64,000 nt of DNA, taken from Limanda limanda. Taxonomy: Eukaryota > Chordata > Actinopteri > Pleuronectiformes > Pleuronectidae. The translations under genes and the position numbers were made by a program. The stretch's first letter is position 1; every line of letters starts with the position of its first letter. Positions 1 through 34,757 of this stretch are shown here, piece after piece. The notes beneath the pieces are model-generated. The model saw only the letters and a program-made list of their open reading frames with translations, was not told where the DNA came from and did no database searches. The stretch covers positions 3,755,688 to 3,819,687 of the forward strand of contig NC_083642.1 in NCBI RefSeq assembly GCF_963576545.1, written 5' to 3'.

Positions 1-3000
1 TCAAATTTACAGAAGTTTTTAATCCTCAAATGATTGTTTGATTAAACTTCTCCTGAAGAATCATCGTTTTATTTATTTATTTTATGAACCACGGTCGAGT
101 GTTGGACTCGTCCAGGTGTTCTTCAGTCCCACTGCATGCTGGGATATGTAGTTGATGTTAGTGAACCAGCAGCAGCTTCACTTCTCAAATCTGTATATAT
201 TTTTAAACTTAAAAGTTTCTTCGTTTGTCGTCATTTAAAATATGTGCAAATAAATTTTGATCAAATTAGAAAAGCAGACAGCATTATACATTTTTTTTTT
301 TGGGGGGGGGGGGGGACACTGATATTCAACAAAATAAAACTCAGAAAAAAATTACTAAAATCCTCTAAAGCTAAAACTCATCAAACACTTAAGCACTTTG
401 AGAATTAGAAATCAGAAAAAAAAATGAAAATGAAATTCCCTTTGGATCGTGTGTTCAGCGCCACACGATCCTCGACAGCCTTAACATCACTGCATCGCAG
501 CAAACTCGCCAAATAAAGCCCCGCCCCTCGCTGCTTGTTCACCTCAGCCAGCGAGACACTATTTCAAGGCCTCTCCGCGCCAACATGCGTGGTTGTCATG
601 ACCACAGACGCACAAACATGTGACATGTTCAACTTCCAGGTTTCATTTTGTCTGAAGTTGTTTGTTTGCTTCCTGCAGGTTTTCAGTTTATTTAATTTTC
701 CTCGATGTTTGAGAACCTTTAAAGCTGCAACACGAAACAGGACGAGGCGGGAAACGTTTCCAGAAACACGTCCCACCGTCGCCTCCTGCTGACAAAACAT
801 TTTCCTAAAAAGCTAAAACAAGTTCTCTTCAGAGCGTGTGGATGAGGAGTGAGGTAGCCTGAAGCTGGAGTTGGTCGCGGCTCGTTGTGTTCGCTGGCTA
901 AACGTGAACAATCAGAAATCCTCTTCGCAGTCATCACATTTACATACTGCATCAAATATAGATACACACAAAGATATTCAATATATATATTTGTCAGAGT
1001 GTATGTATCAGCAAAATAAAAGCCTCCACAAAATAAATCTCTGATTTATTTTTACAATATGTAAAACAAAACATAATTTCTAACACAAATCTATTTAAAA
1101 GTGCTGGCAACATTATTTTATAACAATGTGCAATTGCATGTAGTTTTACTTCGTCTTACATTCCAATCGTTACGTTTCCCTGTGACACGTGGGAGGTGAC
1201 TGGTTGCTAGGAGACAGAGTTGTAGACACGCCCGTGCAGACTGCTGATTGGTGGGATGTGAGCCGGAGCAGTACACAGGACGTCCTGCAGGGCTCCGGGT
1301 TCGGCTCGAGATTTAAGACAACGACGTAAGGCAACGCTCGGCATCACGTTGAGTCCCCGCCTCTCATCTCGCCGCCTGCTGATTGGACCAAAGTCTTTGC
1401 TCTCGCTGGATTGGACGCCGGCTGAACGCCAGCACGTTAACAGAGAAACGTCTTTGTGAGAGTCGCTCTCCAGTGAAGAGAACCACAGACGCTAAAACCG
1501 ATTTTCAACATTGTAGCAAAATTTTCTTTTCACATGTTCGTAATGAGTGAAAAATTATGTTTAAAAACCTGCTCAGGTAAATTGACCAGTTTCCGTGACG
1601 ACGTATGAACAGAAACGTTCATGAGAAGGTTTCGGTCTTTCAGCGACTTGTCAGCGTGAGAGAGAAACTGAATCTCACCTGAGTACGATGAGCGGCTGCG
1701 TGAACACTTTCAGATCAACGTTTTACTGACGGCTTCCGTTTGTGACGATCATGAATCAGACGGACGCCGGACGAGAGGGAGGAGTCAGCGTTCATGAGAC
1801 TGAGGAGACGAGGCAGAGACATTATTGGCAGCGTCGAGCGCGAATCGTTTCGTTTGGCACTTCAGTCGACCAAAGGGGGGGGGGGGTAGAACGAAGCCCA
1901 ACCTGAGGTCGTATCCAGAACGAAGAGAAGTCAAAGTTCAGATCCAGTGAGATTCAGTCTGTGATGTTTACACAACGTCTGTTGATCAAATATCAATGAT
2001 TTGTAAAATTTGTAAAATGTGAGAGAATAATCAGAATGATGAAGAAGTTGAACTAAAGGCCTTTTCCCTCAATGAAGTGACTGGTTATTACATTTATTAA
2101 CATTTATTCCCGTTGAAAGTTCTCGTGAGCAAACACAACGACTGAATCTTCACTGGAACCTTCCCTCTGATGCAGGATCTGCCTCTGAGCGACAGGTCAG
2201 AGGTCAACGGTCAACGAGTCACACGCTGCCCAGCAGTCAGGACTGTTCTGGGATCAGTAGTCGGAGCTGGTGATTCACAGTATTGAACTCGAGAACAGAA
2301 CAGAAACCCTGAACCTCAGAATTCAGAACAATCAAAGTGTCAAATAAAGTGCTGACAGACTTAAAGACGTCAAAGGTTAAAGGTCAAAGTAAAGCTCAGG
2401 ACTAAAGCAGAACCAGGATCAGTCTGATGATGCGTTCAGGGCTCGTTGAGCTCAGCTTCCTGGCAGCGTGCTCAGTTCAGGGACCGTTGGTTACCTCGTA
2501 ACAGGAATGTTTTCTTGTTAGATGTTTTCAGTGTAAATAAGCGTGGAAACCTTTAGTTTATTATTTTACCTATTAAGGCTCATTTATGTTCAACTTTGGA
2601 TAAGTATCGTGAAAACTTCCGTCTGTACTGTGGGTTCATTACGGATGAAACTGACTAAATGAAGCAGTACCACAGGAAATCGTTGGGGGCAGTGTAACCA
2701 ATGGTGAAAGCACGATGACCATAGGACACAAGGAAGAGATTTGGTGGTGAATTGGACAGACGCCATTTACATTGCGACTGCTTTTTGTTGTTTTCAGAAA
2801 CTTTTGACTCTGCCCTCTAGTGGATGTATTGTTTACAAACCATGGCAACGTAAAGGATGCATTGAAGTATGTGGGAGGTTTCTCTCATCGAACATAAAGT
2901 CAGAATAAATGAGCCTTAACAGGAAGTGAACACATCTTATGGTTTCATCACGCGACTGAAGGACCGAACGTTTTAATTCCTGTTACGACGCAAACGACCT

Positions 3001-3128
3001 CAGTTCTTCTCTGGGACTCAGTCTGTTTGTCTAAAATTCTGTCTCAACAATTGGCCTCGACACACACAGAGGTCAAAGGTGTGTGAGAGAGTGTGTGTCT
3101 GTGTGAAATGGCCGTCTAACAGGTAGGT

Positions 3129-3162
<34 letters not shown>

Positions 3163-3410
3163 AATGGCCCTCTAACAGGAAGGTAGGTGTGTGTTTGCAC
3201 AACTCCATCAACACAAGCTTCCATTGAATCCATTAATCCAAGATGGAAGAAGCTCGACCCGACGCCGTCAGTAAGAAGATCTTTTCTTTGAGGGACAGAT
3301 TTTGTTCCTCTCGAGAAGCAGATGAAGCTCTGATCAGCTGATGGATCTCTGAGGTCGAGGTGCTCGGTGGGATGGATGGAGATGGAGCTCTGTGATTGGT
3401 GGAGCCCAGA
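1..3410. other. 3' flank of slc6a8 copy 1, probable 3'UTR in part
   Basis: No credible coding exons on either strand. Since slc6a8 is transcribed leftward, its 3'UTR must lie here. Several minus-strand AATAAA signals are present (TTTATT on the plus strand, for example near 1044 and 2094-2110), so the polyadenylation site cannot be fixed. Contains short TG runs (3131-3162), a G homopolymer at 302-315 and another at 1876-1888. Otherwise unremarkable. Confidence 0.5.
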
Positions 3411-25782
<22,372 letters not shown>

Positions 25783-25796
25783 CCCTCAGAGCAGGA

Positions 25797-25990
25797 ACCA
25801 GTTAGGAACCAGGCAGGAACCAGGCAGGAACCAGGCAGGAACCAGGCAGGAACCAGACTGCAAACCAGACTGCAAACCAGACTGCAAACCAGACTGCAAA
25901 CCAGGCAGGAACTAGGCAACAACCAGGCAGGACTTACTCAGGAACCAGGACACAAACTAGTCCACCAACCAGGAAGGAACCGAGAGGAAC
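25797..25990. repeat. 11-bp tandem repeat just upstream of slc6a8 copy 1 start codon
   Basis: Units of AACCAGGCAGG and AACCAGACTGC, about 5 of each, then degenerate copies. The corresponding sequence upstream of copy 2 (46685-46870) has only a few degenerate units. It is within the 5'UTR or the intron preceding the first coding exon. Confidence 0.85.
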
Positions 25991-26570
25991 CAGGTGTCAG
26001 GGGGTTTGTGTGTACACTTGATTCCCTTGAACTCCTGTGATGTTCTGTCCTGTGAAGGAGCAGTCCACAGAAACACCTCGGCTCCTCTCAGCTGGTTTAA
26101 TCCTGGTGGATCTTCGCTGGTCTCCTCAGTGAAGGATCACTTTGATTCTTCTTTCAGTCCCAGTTTCAAACCAGAGAAGAACCTGCTTCACTTTCCCTCA
26201 GTTCTTCTGTTTGAATGTAAATTCAGTTTGGTCAGAGTGTCTGCTGCACTGGTGATATGAGTAATATCAAGTGGAGCCCGAGTCTGATGCCTTATTGATC
26301 GATTCTTCGGATTCAAAGTAGAAAAACACAAAATCAAAGGTTCTCACAGTAGAGACGAAGGTTTCTTTCCCTCTCGCAGGTGAAATCACAGAATAAAAGG
26401 TTGAAAATAAAGAGAAGGGCTGTTACACCGACACTTACGCGACGACCTTCAAAAACAATCCACGAAACACTTGAATGTGAGTCTGAAGAATCGCATCAGA
26501 ACAGAGAGTCACGGAGGAGACAGCGGCCGGAGGGACGGAGACACGGAGAGGACACCGTCCTGCTACTCAC

Positions 26571-26830
26571 TGCGAGCGGCTTCAGTCCCGGCGGAGGGCG
26601 GCGGGCGGGCGGTGCAGGCGGTGGAGGAATGGAGGCGACCCCATCCGAGGAGGAGGAATGAGATGAAGAAGGAGATGAAGAGGCAGGAGGAGGTGAAGAC
26701 GTGGTGGGGGGGGGGGCAGCTGAACGGTCCGACGGGAAGATAACGGGACGTTTAAAATCTGCAGCTGCGTCCCTGAGAGCCGCGACTTAAAAGGAGAGCG
26801 TCCAGTGACGTCACAGGCCCCGCCCACACC
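26571..26830 (-). promoter_or_regulatory. Candidate slc6a8 copy 1 promoter and non-coding first exon
   Basis: Read on the minus strand there is a GC box (GTGGGCGGGGCC, about 26828-26817), a perfect palindromic CRE TGACGTCA (26813-26806) and a TATA-like CCTTTTAAG (26794-26786). A CpG-rich stretch follows that ends in a good splice donor, GCA|GTGAGTAG (exon end 26571). This order and spacing suit a core promoter with transcription starting near 26755 and a 5'UTR exon spliced to the coding exon at 25.8 kb. The motifs are seen; the start site and use are inferred. The equivalent segment is missing upstream of copy 2. Confidence 0.55.
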
Positions 26831-26856
26831 CTCCACTTCAACCTCCTCACCCACCC

Positions 26857-27725
<869 letters not shown>

Positions 27726-29006
27726 CTCCCTCCTATCCACCTCTTTCAGGAGTATTGTGTTCCTCCGTAAGAAGAAACGGCTTCATGTTGATGTGTCACG
27801 ACATGTTGATCTTTGTCCCGTCTCTTCGACGAAGAGAAAAACAAGTTTACAGACTCTTTACGACTTGGACGAAGATTTCCCCTCAGACACACTGAACCTG
27901 ATATGAGGACGTGTACGTGTCACATGTCACGATGGAGCACACGGAAGATTGCCCTGTCTACGACTCCATCAGTCGACTTCTTATCATGTGACTGATAAAA
28001 CCTTTGAAATCACCGGCACAAGAGTTTGTTGGTTTGTTGAACTCCGATGAATGTGAAGAAGTCCGAGAGACAATATTCTCCAGTTTCCTGTTGAAGTGAA
28101 CATCAGGACACAAGTTCAGCAAAGTCTCTGAAGACGTCTGAGATGCACGTGTCCAGCAGCACAGTGGAACCAGCAGGATGTGTCCTGGAGTCTTGGACGA
28201 TGCTTGGAGTTATTAGCTGGTATATATAGAGTCCTCCTTGACTTTATTTTGTGCTACCAGCTACTTCCTGGAAACTAAAAGGAGTCATGACCTCCAGTCA
28301 ATACCTGTTATTATGTGGATGGTGCTGACTATTACCTGTGGAGGGAGGGTGTGACTAACAACTGCAGGGTTGTGCAGAGATGAAGATTCTTTCTTCATTG
28401 AATTTGTGAAACTTGTGATTTGAATTCCTCCTGATTTGAGATTATTTTAATCTCTGATAATTCACCTGTTGTTTATTTATGTTGTTTCTCTTCTTCGTTG
28501 AGCCTCAGGATGGAGACTTGTACTAAAACAGTGTCTGTCGCCTCCTGGTGGCTACTAAATAAAATTACAACCAATATTTCATCTTTTTTTACCTGAATAA
28601 AAAACAATTCTTCACTGAAATAATAATAAATCGATTGAGGAATCAATTAAAAAAACGGTCAAAACTAAAATAAACCTGTGAACCCAAATTCAGAGAGTTA
28701 CACAATAAAAGAAAGAAAATTCCTGCAGTTTCTCTTCATGTTCTTGAGTCGTCAGATGATGAGTCTTCATGTGATTTCTGACGTCAGAACTTGTTGAGCC
28801 TTCAGGGCCACCGTAGTGTGAGGGAAAAAAACTGTCAGTTTATGTTTTTAATCAGTTTAATGTTTTTAGGGAACTGATGAAACACTAATAATAATAAAAA
28901 AGGAACTGCATCAAGATAAATAACAGTTTACAACTTTTCTTTCAGATCCACTCATCCTCTCAGGATCCTCTCTCCTTTCCTGTACACCTGAACGACAGAT
29001 ACAGGA

Positions 29007-29012
<6 letters not shown>
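27726..29012. other. Upstream flank of slc6a8 copy 1, shared with duplicon 2
   Basis: Non-coding. From about 27930 it aligns to 46985-48220, for example ACTCCATCAGTCGACTTCTT and GAGCCTCAGGATGGAGACTT. The shared segment is directly joined to the 5' flank of copy 2, whereas in copy 1 the promoter and CT tract intervene. Confidence 0.6.
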
Positions 29013-29088
<76 letters not shown>

Positions 29089-29093
29089 AGAGA
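29013..29093. repeat. (GA)n microsatellite at upstream edge of duplicon 1
   Basis: About 80 bp of GA repeats with one interruption, where homology to duplicon 2 ends. Confidence 0.9.
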
Positions 29094-29139
29094 GCTACTT
29101 AGCATCACGCTAGCTTCTCAGAGGCCCGAAGGTACATTT

Positions 29140-29330
29140 GCTATGTGACAGATCTGTTTGTCGTCAAAGTGGAGACAGACCACCACAGTTCAGCCTCGAG
29201 AGGCTCTGGACAAACTTGACCAACCCTCTGGACTCTCGCGCCATAATGAATCAGCAGCCTGTCATTGTGTGCGGAGACTTTAACGAAGACTTCCTCTGCG
29301 AGGGAAAGAAGGCCATTCGTACATGGAACA
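29140..29330 (+). pseudogene. Endonuclease-like (EEP-type) fragment, degenerate
   Basis: The plus-strand frame reads VIVCGDFNEDFL after a short helical stretch. GDFN(E/D)D is a hallmark of the exonuclease-endonuclease-phosphatase fold found in LINE and Helentron-type mobile elements. Only this motif and about 40 flanking residues look coherent, and the frame then degenerates. Probably a fragment of a mobile element; assignment to a particular class is not possible from this much. Confidence 0.35.
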
Positions 29331-29609
29331 TATTTTATCTCTATAAAAGCTTTGTGGTGAAGGACCTGATCTTTGTATTCATTTTACATTTTAGCCATCA
29401 TCACAGGAAACGTGAAGATTCAAACCAGCGTTTGATGATTTTCACTCCAGAAAACTTTACAGTCTTATTTCCTCTGACCTCAGCTGCCGTCCTCCGTCTC
29501 TCTTCAGAAATACTGTCTCAACATGATGTAGTTTTTTTGGCAGAAGAGCACATATATTTTCTCTCTCCCTCTCTCCCCCTCCCCCGTCTCTCTCGTTCCC
29601 TCTTCGCAC

Positions 29610-30270
29610 CACAGCGGACAGACAAGTGTTCGCTGAGAACACAGTGGATTCTGGGATCCATAAAAAGCCCTTCACAGATGGGAGCATCGATAAAGAGTGC
29701 ATGAATGCTGTGTCCCAAACTCTTGTGGATGGAACAGAGAGACGTGAACTGACAGAAGAAAGTCAACAAGTCCTCCTCTCAGCCACAAGACACACAGAGA
29801 TATGAGGAGAGGATGTTCAGCCACAGCTCACTGCTGCTAAGAGTGCACCGTGCAAAGCCTTAGCAGGTAATGAATCATAGGTATCATAGGACAGGTATAT
29901 GTCCGATTTTACCACGCACAGAGGAACGATTTCTGTGAGGACATTTTAGGCATCACAGCAGTTACAACGCACACCAGAGGGGAAGACATTTACTTATACA
30001 AAGGCAGAGCTCCAGCTCGCGTTTGGGCCGTTCCTGGAACAACAGAAGAATCACAAGGCCAGACAGAATGCTCAGTTTTTGGAAAATGAAAGAGAAACAT
30101 TTTTTTGTAGCCTTCTTAGTTCACATAACCTCACACCTAAATCACCTCAACTTCAAGCTTCAGGGCAAGATCAGCTCTGAGTGTGATTGGGTAGCAGCTG
30201 TCCCGTCTCTCCAGCACAAGTTGGAGATTTTCAAAGTTTATTGCACTTTGTTTCATGTTTGACTAGATAA
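29610..30270 (+). pseudogene. Degenerate hAT transposase (GTF2IRD2/SCAND3-like type)
   Basis: Fragments in shifting frames read as a DUF4371/hAT transposase in the correct order: KPFTDGSIDKECMNAV (about 29665), QVYVRFYHAQRNDFCEDILG then THTRGEDIY (about 29895-29995), and LNFKLQGK ... AAVPSLQHKLEIF (about 30145-30235). Stops and frameshifts interrupt it, so it is a pseudogene. A hAT-like right end resembling AGACCCCTGA lies near 30463. The motifs are seen; the family assignment is from general knowledge of domesticated hAT proteins. Confidence 0.6.
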
Positions 30271-30472
30271 GGCATTGTTTTTTTGCCAGTTTGTATTATT
30301 GCCAGTTTGTGTTTGATTTTGAATTGTGACAATAGCAACCTTGTGCAATAAAAATGTTAATTAAGAGGATTTAGTCAGAGCCCATATTTGTATGTCTCTA
30401 ATTATCCAGACCCCAGAAGGGGAGAAGGGTTGATGTCTGGACCTCTGCAATTTTAGTTGAAGACCCCTGATT

Positions 30473-30641
30473 TAAACCTATGAAATACTACTGATAAAAC
30501 AATGTCTACTATTAAACCTAATGAAATACTACTCATAAAACCCTGTGTAGTAATTAAACCTATGGAATACTACTGCTAAAACACTGTGTACTATTAAACC
30601 TAATGAAATACTACTGATAAAACCCTGTGTACTATTTAAAC
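30473..30641. repeat. Tandem repeat of about 42 bp, four units
   Basis: Units of the form AAACCTAATGAAATACTACT followed by GATAAAACCCTGTGTACTAT, directly after the hAT relic. Confidence 0.8.
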
Positions 30642-30794
30642 GAAATTCCTCCTGCCGGAAAAAAGAAAGCTACAGTCTAGCAAAGGCCTGATAGATGTGG
30701 AGCTTTTCTGGAATTATATTGAGTCCAACTCCCCTAGAGCTAACAAACTATCTAATAAACTTTCATAAACCAGAATATATCTCTATGAATAAAT

Positions 30795-33030
30795 CACAAG
30801 CAGCTTTAGTTGCTCTCAGACAGTGTGGCACCGGAAACAACTCCCGCCTCCAAACAATTGAAAACAGTGCGGCAACAAAGGCAGCCGCCTCTAAACATTG
30901 TGCCTCAAAGGCAACAAAGGTGCTGCCTTTGGTGTGTTAGTGTTTAAAACGTGGTAAAAGGGGAAGAGACTATGTTTCTGTTCAGAAGAAGTGAAACAAT
31001 TCTACAGTCACTGGCACCAGGTGAAATGGACACACACAGATTCTGCTGTTCGATCTGTCTGAATCCACTCAAGGATCCGGTGACTATTGGCTGTGGACAC
31101 AGCTACTGTAAGAGCTGTATTAAAACTGTCTGGGACAACAAGAGTTGGAAAAGAAGCTACAGCTGCCCTCAGTGTAGACAGACCTTCCTACTGAGGCCTG
31201 TCCCGGTGAAAAACACCGTGTTAGCAGATCTACTGGAGGAGCTGAAGAAGACTGGACTCCTAGCTGCTCCTGCTGATCACTGCTATGCTGGACCTGAAGA
31301 TGTGGCCTGTGATGTCTGCACTGGGAGAAAACTGAAAGCTCTCAAGTCCTGTTTGGTTTGTTTGGCCTCTTATTGTGAAAACCACCTCCAGCCTCATTTT
31401 CAATCACCTCCATTTAAGCTGCACAAGCTGGTGAATCCCTCGGAGAAGCTCGAAGAGAACATCTGCTCTCGTCACAATGAGGTGAAGAAGATGTTCTGCA
31501 GCACTGATGAGCAGTGTATCTGTTATCTCTGCTCTGTCTATGAATATAAAGCAGAAGCAGAAAGGACTGAGAGGCCGAGAGAGCTCGGGCTGATGAGACA
31601 AACAATTCATCAGAGAGTCCAGGACACAGAGAAAGACGTGAAGCTGCTTCAACAGGAGGAGGAGGCTGTCAACGGCTCTGCTGATAAAGCAGTGGAGGAC
31701 AGTGAGGAGATCTTCACTGAGCTGATCCATCTGCTGGAGAAAAGAAGCTCTGATGTGAAGCAGCAGATCAGATCCCAGCAGGAAACTGAAGTTAGTCGAG
31801 TCAGAGAGCTTCAGAAGAGACTGGAGCAGGAGATCACTGAGCTGAAGAAGAAAGACCATGAACTTAAGCAGCTCTCAGACACAGAGGATCACAACAAGTT
31901 TCTACACAACGACCCCTCTACACACTCATCCAGCATCAGGATCCGTCCTCTGAGGAACTTTGAGGACGTGACAGCAGCTGTGTCACAGGTCAGAGGTCGA
32001 CTACAGGACATTCTGAGTGAGACAGAGTTTTTACAGATTGTGTCTCAAGTGGATGTTTTACTGCCAAAACCAGAGACCAGAGCTGACTTCTTAAAATATT
32101 CACAGGAAATCACATTGGATCCAAACACAGCAAACAGACATGTGTTATTATCTGATGGAAACAGAAAAGTAACACATATGAGACAAGAACAGTCTTATTC
32201 TTATCACCCAGACAGATTCACTGATTGTTGTCAGGTCCTGAGTAGAGAGAGTCTGACTGGACGTTGTTACTGGGAGGTGGAGATGGGGGTGGGGCCGGGG
32301 TGGGGAGCAGTTGGTGTAACAGTCACATACAAGAATATCAGTAGAGCAGGAGATTCACTTGAATGTAGATTTGGATTCAATGATAAATCTTGGTCATTAT
32401 CTTGTTATAGAAACAGTTATACCTTTCATTACAACAGCATCATGACTCCAGTGTCAGGTCGTCGGTCCTCCAGAGTAGGAGTGTACCTGGATCACAGAGC
32501 AGGTGTTCTGTCCTTCTACAGCGTCTCTGACACCATGACTCTCATCCACAGAGTCCAGACCACATTCACTCAGCCTATCTATGCTGGAGTTAATGTTCAT
32601 TGTTATGGAGACACAGCTGAGTTCTGTAAACTCAAATAGACTCGAGTCATTAAAAGCAGTGATTTAGATTCTGTGTTTAAATCTTTAACTTCTTTTGTCT
32701 CGATGTTTGTTGATCAAAGTTTGTCGTGGTGACGTTTCTGCTCCGCACAGAGATCAGCTGTCAATCAAACACTGACCTTCCTTTATCCCACATATTTAGT
32801 TCTCACTTTGTAAAGACAGATATCTATAATTAAACTGACATGAATGTGTTTGAATGAACTAATGTTGCTGTTGTTTTCTAAATCAAAGTAGAAATCAGGT
32901 TGTGTGATGTTTTAGAACCTGTGTTGATCCTGATCCTCATCAATGAGCTGATTATTTGTTCTTTTCTTTTCCACATGTGAGATGGAGGTGAAACAAACTA
33001 AGTGTGTCCATGAACTCACTGAACAAGAGT
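30795..33030 (+). repeat. TRIM duplicon A
   Basis: Aligns in direct orientation to 35608-37530 and contains TRIM copy A with about 230 bp of 5' and 390 bp of 3' flank. Shared upstream words include GCTGCCTTTGGTGTGTTAGT. Copy B lacks about 240 bp of the 3' flank. Confidence 0.75.
31026..32639 (+). CDS. TRIM family E3 ubiquitin ligase-like, copy A (RING-B-box-coiled coil-PRY/SPRY), single exon
   Basis: Predicted 537-aa tripartite-motif protein, of the type usually named TRIM16/TRIM25-like in fish. RING C3HC4 is visible at C8/C11, C23, H25, C28/C31 and C47/C50. A B-box-like cysteine/histidine region spans about residues 75-170. It is followed by a charged coiled coil (about 180-295, many E/K/Q) and a C-terminal PRY-SPRY domain (about 350-537, with LDPNTANRHVLLSDGNRK, GRCYWEVE, DKSWSLSC and GVYLDHRAGVLSFYSVSD). 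The presumed activities, ubiquitin transfer by the RING and target recognition by the SPRY, are family knowledge. The ATG at 31026 was chosen because it directly precedes the RING and is shared with copy B; upstream in-frame ATGs (from 30951) differ between paralogues. A splice-acceptor-like TTCTGTTCAG lies about 50 nt upstream, so a non-coding 5' exon is possible. Uninterrupted ORF; terminates GDTAEFCKLK. Confidence 0.9.
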   Translation: MDTHRFCCSICLNPLKDPVTIGCGHSYCKSCIKTVWDNKSWKRSYSCPQCRQTFLLRPVPVKNTVLADLLEELKKTGLLAAPADHCYAGPEDVACDVCTGRKLKALKSCLVCLASYCENHLQPHFQSPPFKLHKLVNPSEKLEENICSRHNEVKKMFCSTDEQCICYLCSVYEYKAEAERTERPRELGLMRQTIHQRVQDTEKDVKLLQQEEEAVNGSADKAVEDSEEIFTELIHLLEKRSSDVKQQIRSQQETEVSRVRELQKRLEQEITELKKKDHELKQLSDTEDHNKFLHNDPSTHSSSIRIRPLRNFEDVTAAVSQVRGRLQDILSETEFLQIVSQVDVLLPKPETRADFLKYSQEITLDPNTANRHVLLSDGNRKVTHMRQEQSYSYHPDRFTDCCQVLSRESLTGRCYWEVEMGVGPGWGAVGVTVTYKNISRAGDSLECRFGFNDKSWSLSCYRNSYTFHYNSIMTPVSGRRSSRVGVYLDHRAGVLSFYSVSDTMTLIHRVQTTFTQPIYAGVNVHCYGDTAEFCKLK

Positions 33031-33569
33031 CACCGAACAGACTTTACTGATGAAATGATCAATGACCTCAGAGCGTCAACATGTCCAACAGGTCAACTTC
33101 AGTGTTATGGGGTGTTTGGTCACATTGTAAATGTGGAACCTGGTTTGTTTTTAGCACCGCTCATCTCTGTAAAGTGTGAATCCACTCATCCTCATTGCAT
33201 TTACATGTTAAGTGAACGAGCATATTGATCTGCTGCTGCAAGGTCACTGTTCTTTTTGATTTTCCTGATCTGAACTAGCAGTTCCATTGGAGAGTGTCCT
33301 AATGGAGTCCCTCTGAGGGTTTGTTCTGCAGCTCTCATCACATGTGCTTCTTATACATATTCAGTGAAATCTCTTATATATGTATAAAGCAATACAAATG
33401 TCATGTGTGAAGAAGCTGAAACTTTAAATAAAGAATAAATCCAGTCTGTAGTGGCCGTTTCACTTTGTTCCACATTACCAAAGGCCACTTACATTTAGTC
33501 TGCAAAGTGTTTGTTAAATCGAACTCGTGTCCAACATATACTTTGCCTTGTGAAAACCTAATGTCGACA
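32640..33569. other. 3' flank of TRIM copy A
   Basis: Likely 3'UTR: plus-strand AATAAA occurs at about 33426 (ACTTTAAATAAAGAATAAAT). The proximal part is duplicated downstream of copy B. No further coding sequence seen. Confidence 0.45.
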
Positions 33570-33985
33570 CTTCCAGGAGGCGTGTAAATCTTGACAGGTG
33601 TTTATTTTCCAGTTCCAGCACAATTCACAGACATACCTTATATCGATCTTATACCGAACTGGCGATGCTGTCTTTTCAACCGGTCACGATATCACGATCA
33701 AAAACTTATTTCGATCCACTCCTTAGACTTCGCACTCACCACGATGTTCATGTGCTCATTAACAACAACATGCATGTGCACTGAACTGCATTACGGCATC
33801 AAGTGTCGCAAACAACAAGCCGCAAACAGAATATAATTAAATACAGCAGACACACTATACAAAATATATGTTAACTGTATAAAAATAAAACTACAAACCT
33901 GGATAATTTAAGAACATATCAAACCAACATTAATATTTATCTACACACACAGGCTGCATGGTGGCTCTTACATTTCCGCCCCCTA
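33570..33985 (-). repeat. Possible LTR downstream of the BEL/Pao remnant
   Basis: Just 3' of the integrase remnant on the minus strand, the sequence GGGGGCGGAAATGTAAGAGC (about 33984-33965) resembles the polypurine tract/TGT start that precedes a BEL/Pao LTR. No second LTR was found, so its extent and nature are uncertain. Confidence 0.25.
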
Positions 33986-34199
33986 ACTATAAGGCTGGAT
34001 GATTTTATAATTATTTACATGCAACATAGTCGTAAGAGACATATTAGCGCCAACAAAAAAAACATCAACAAAACAAGACATATTTTGTATGGACACTTTA
34101 TATGTGCACGAGAGGAAGTTGTCCATCTTCACCCCATAGTGGACATTAAAGAGTTCAACAGTCACTTTCTCCTTTCAGTTGCTGGGTAGCAATACGCCT

Positions 34200-34757
34200 C
34201 CACCCTGCACTGTACACAACTGCATTCACTCTAAGTGTCCACGTCGCATTTGAGGCAGAGCTAATCCACGGGCCACTCCAAGGTTCTGAACTTGGTTTCC
34301 CTTATCGTCTGATATGGTTTGTACGACTCTACCCAGAAGCCCAGAGCTCGGGGGGCATTGTCATCCAGGATCATCACACTTTGTCCTGGTTTTCTTCCAT
34401 ATTTTTCTTCCACTTTTGGTGTTCTTGTAGGCTGGGCAGATATTCACGCACCCACCTTCTCCAAAACAGGTCTGCGAGGTGATGAGTTTGCTTCCATCTG
34501 CGGCGTGAGTAACAGTCATCTTGTGAAAGGGCTATTTCTTTAACAGCAGCAGGTGATTAGGTGTCAAGGCTTCAAGGTCATTCGGGTCTTCAGACAATGT
34601 CATAGCGGTCTGTCATTAAAGATGGCCTCAACCTCACAGAATAAAGTCTGAAGACACTCATCATCTATTGTTTGCTCTCGAAGAACAGATTCAGGACCTT
34701 TTTTTAATTGATTTCGCTTGTCTCTCCCACACTCCTCCAAAATGGGGTCCAGCAGGT
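34200..34757 (-). pseudogene. BEL/Pao retrotransposon integrase C-terminal remnant
   Basis: On the minus strand, consecutive fragments read PPAGPHFGGVWERQA, DDECLQTLFCEVEAIFNDRPL, LSEDPNDLEALTPNHLLLLK, RRRWKQTHHLADLFWRRWV, REYLPSLQEHQKW and DDNAPRALGFW. These occur in the order typical of the end of a BEL/Pao pol polyprotein (integrase core end and the tail that follows it). Several in-frame stops and frame changes show it is dead. The upstream end stops abruptly at 34757, where a different repeat begins. Confidence 0.7.
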
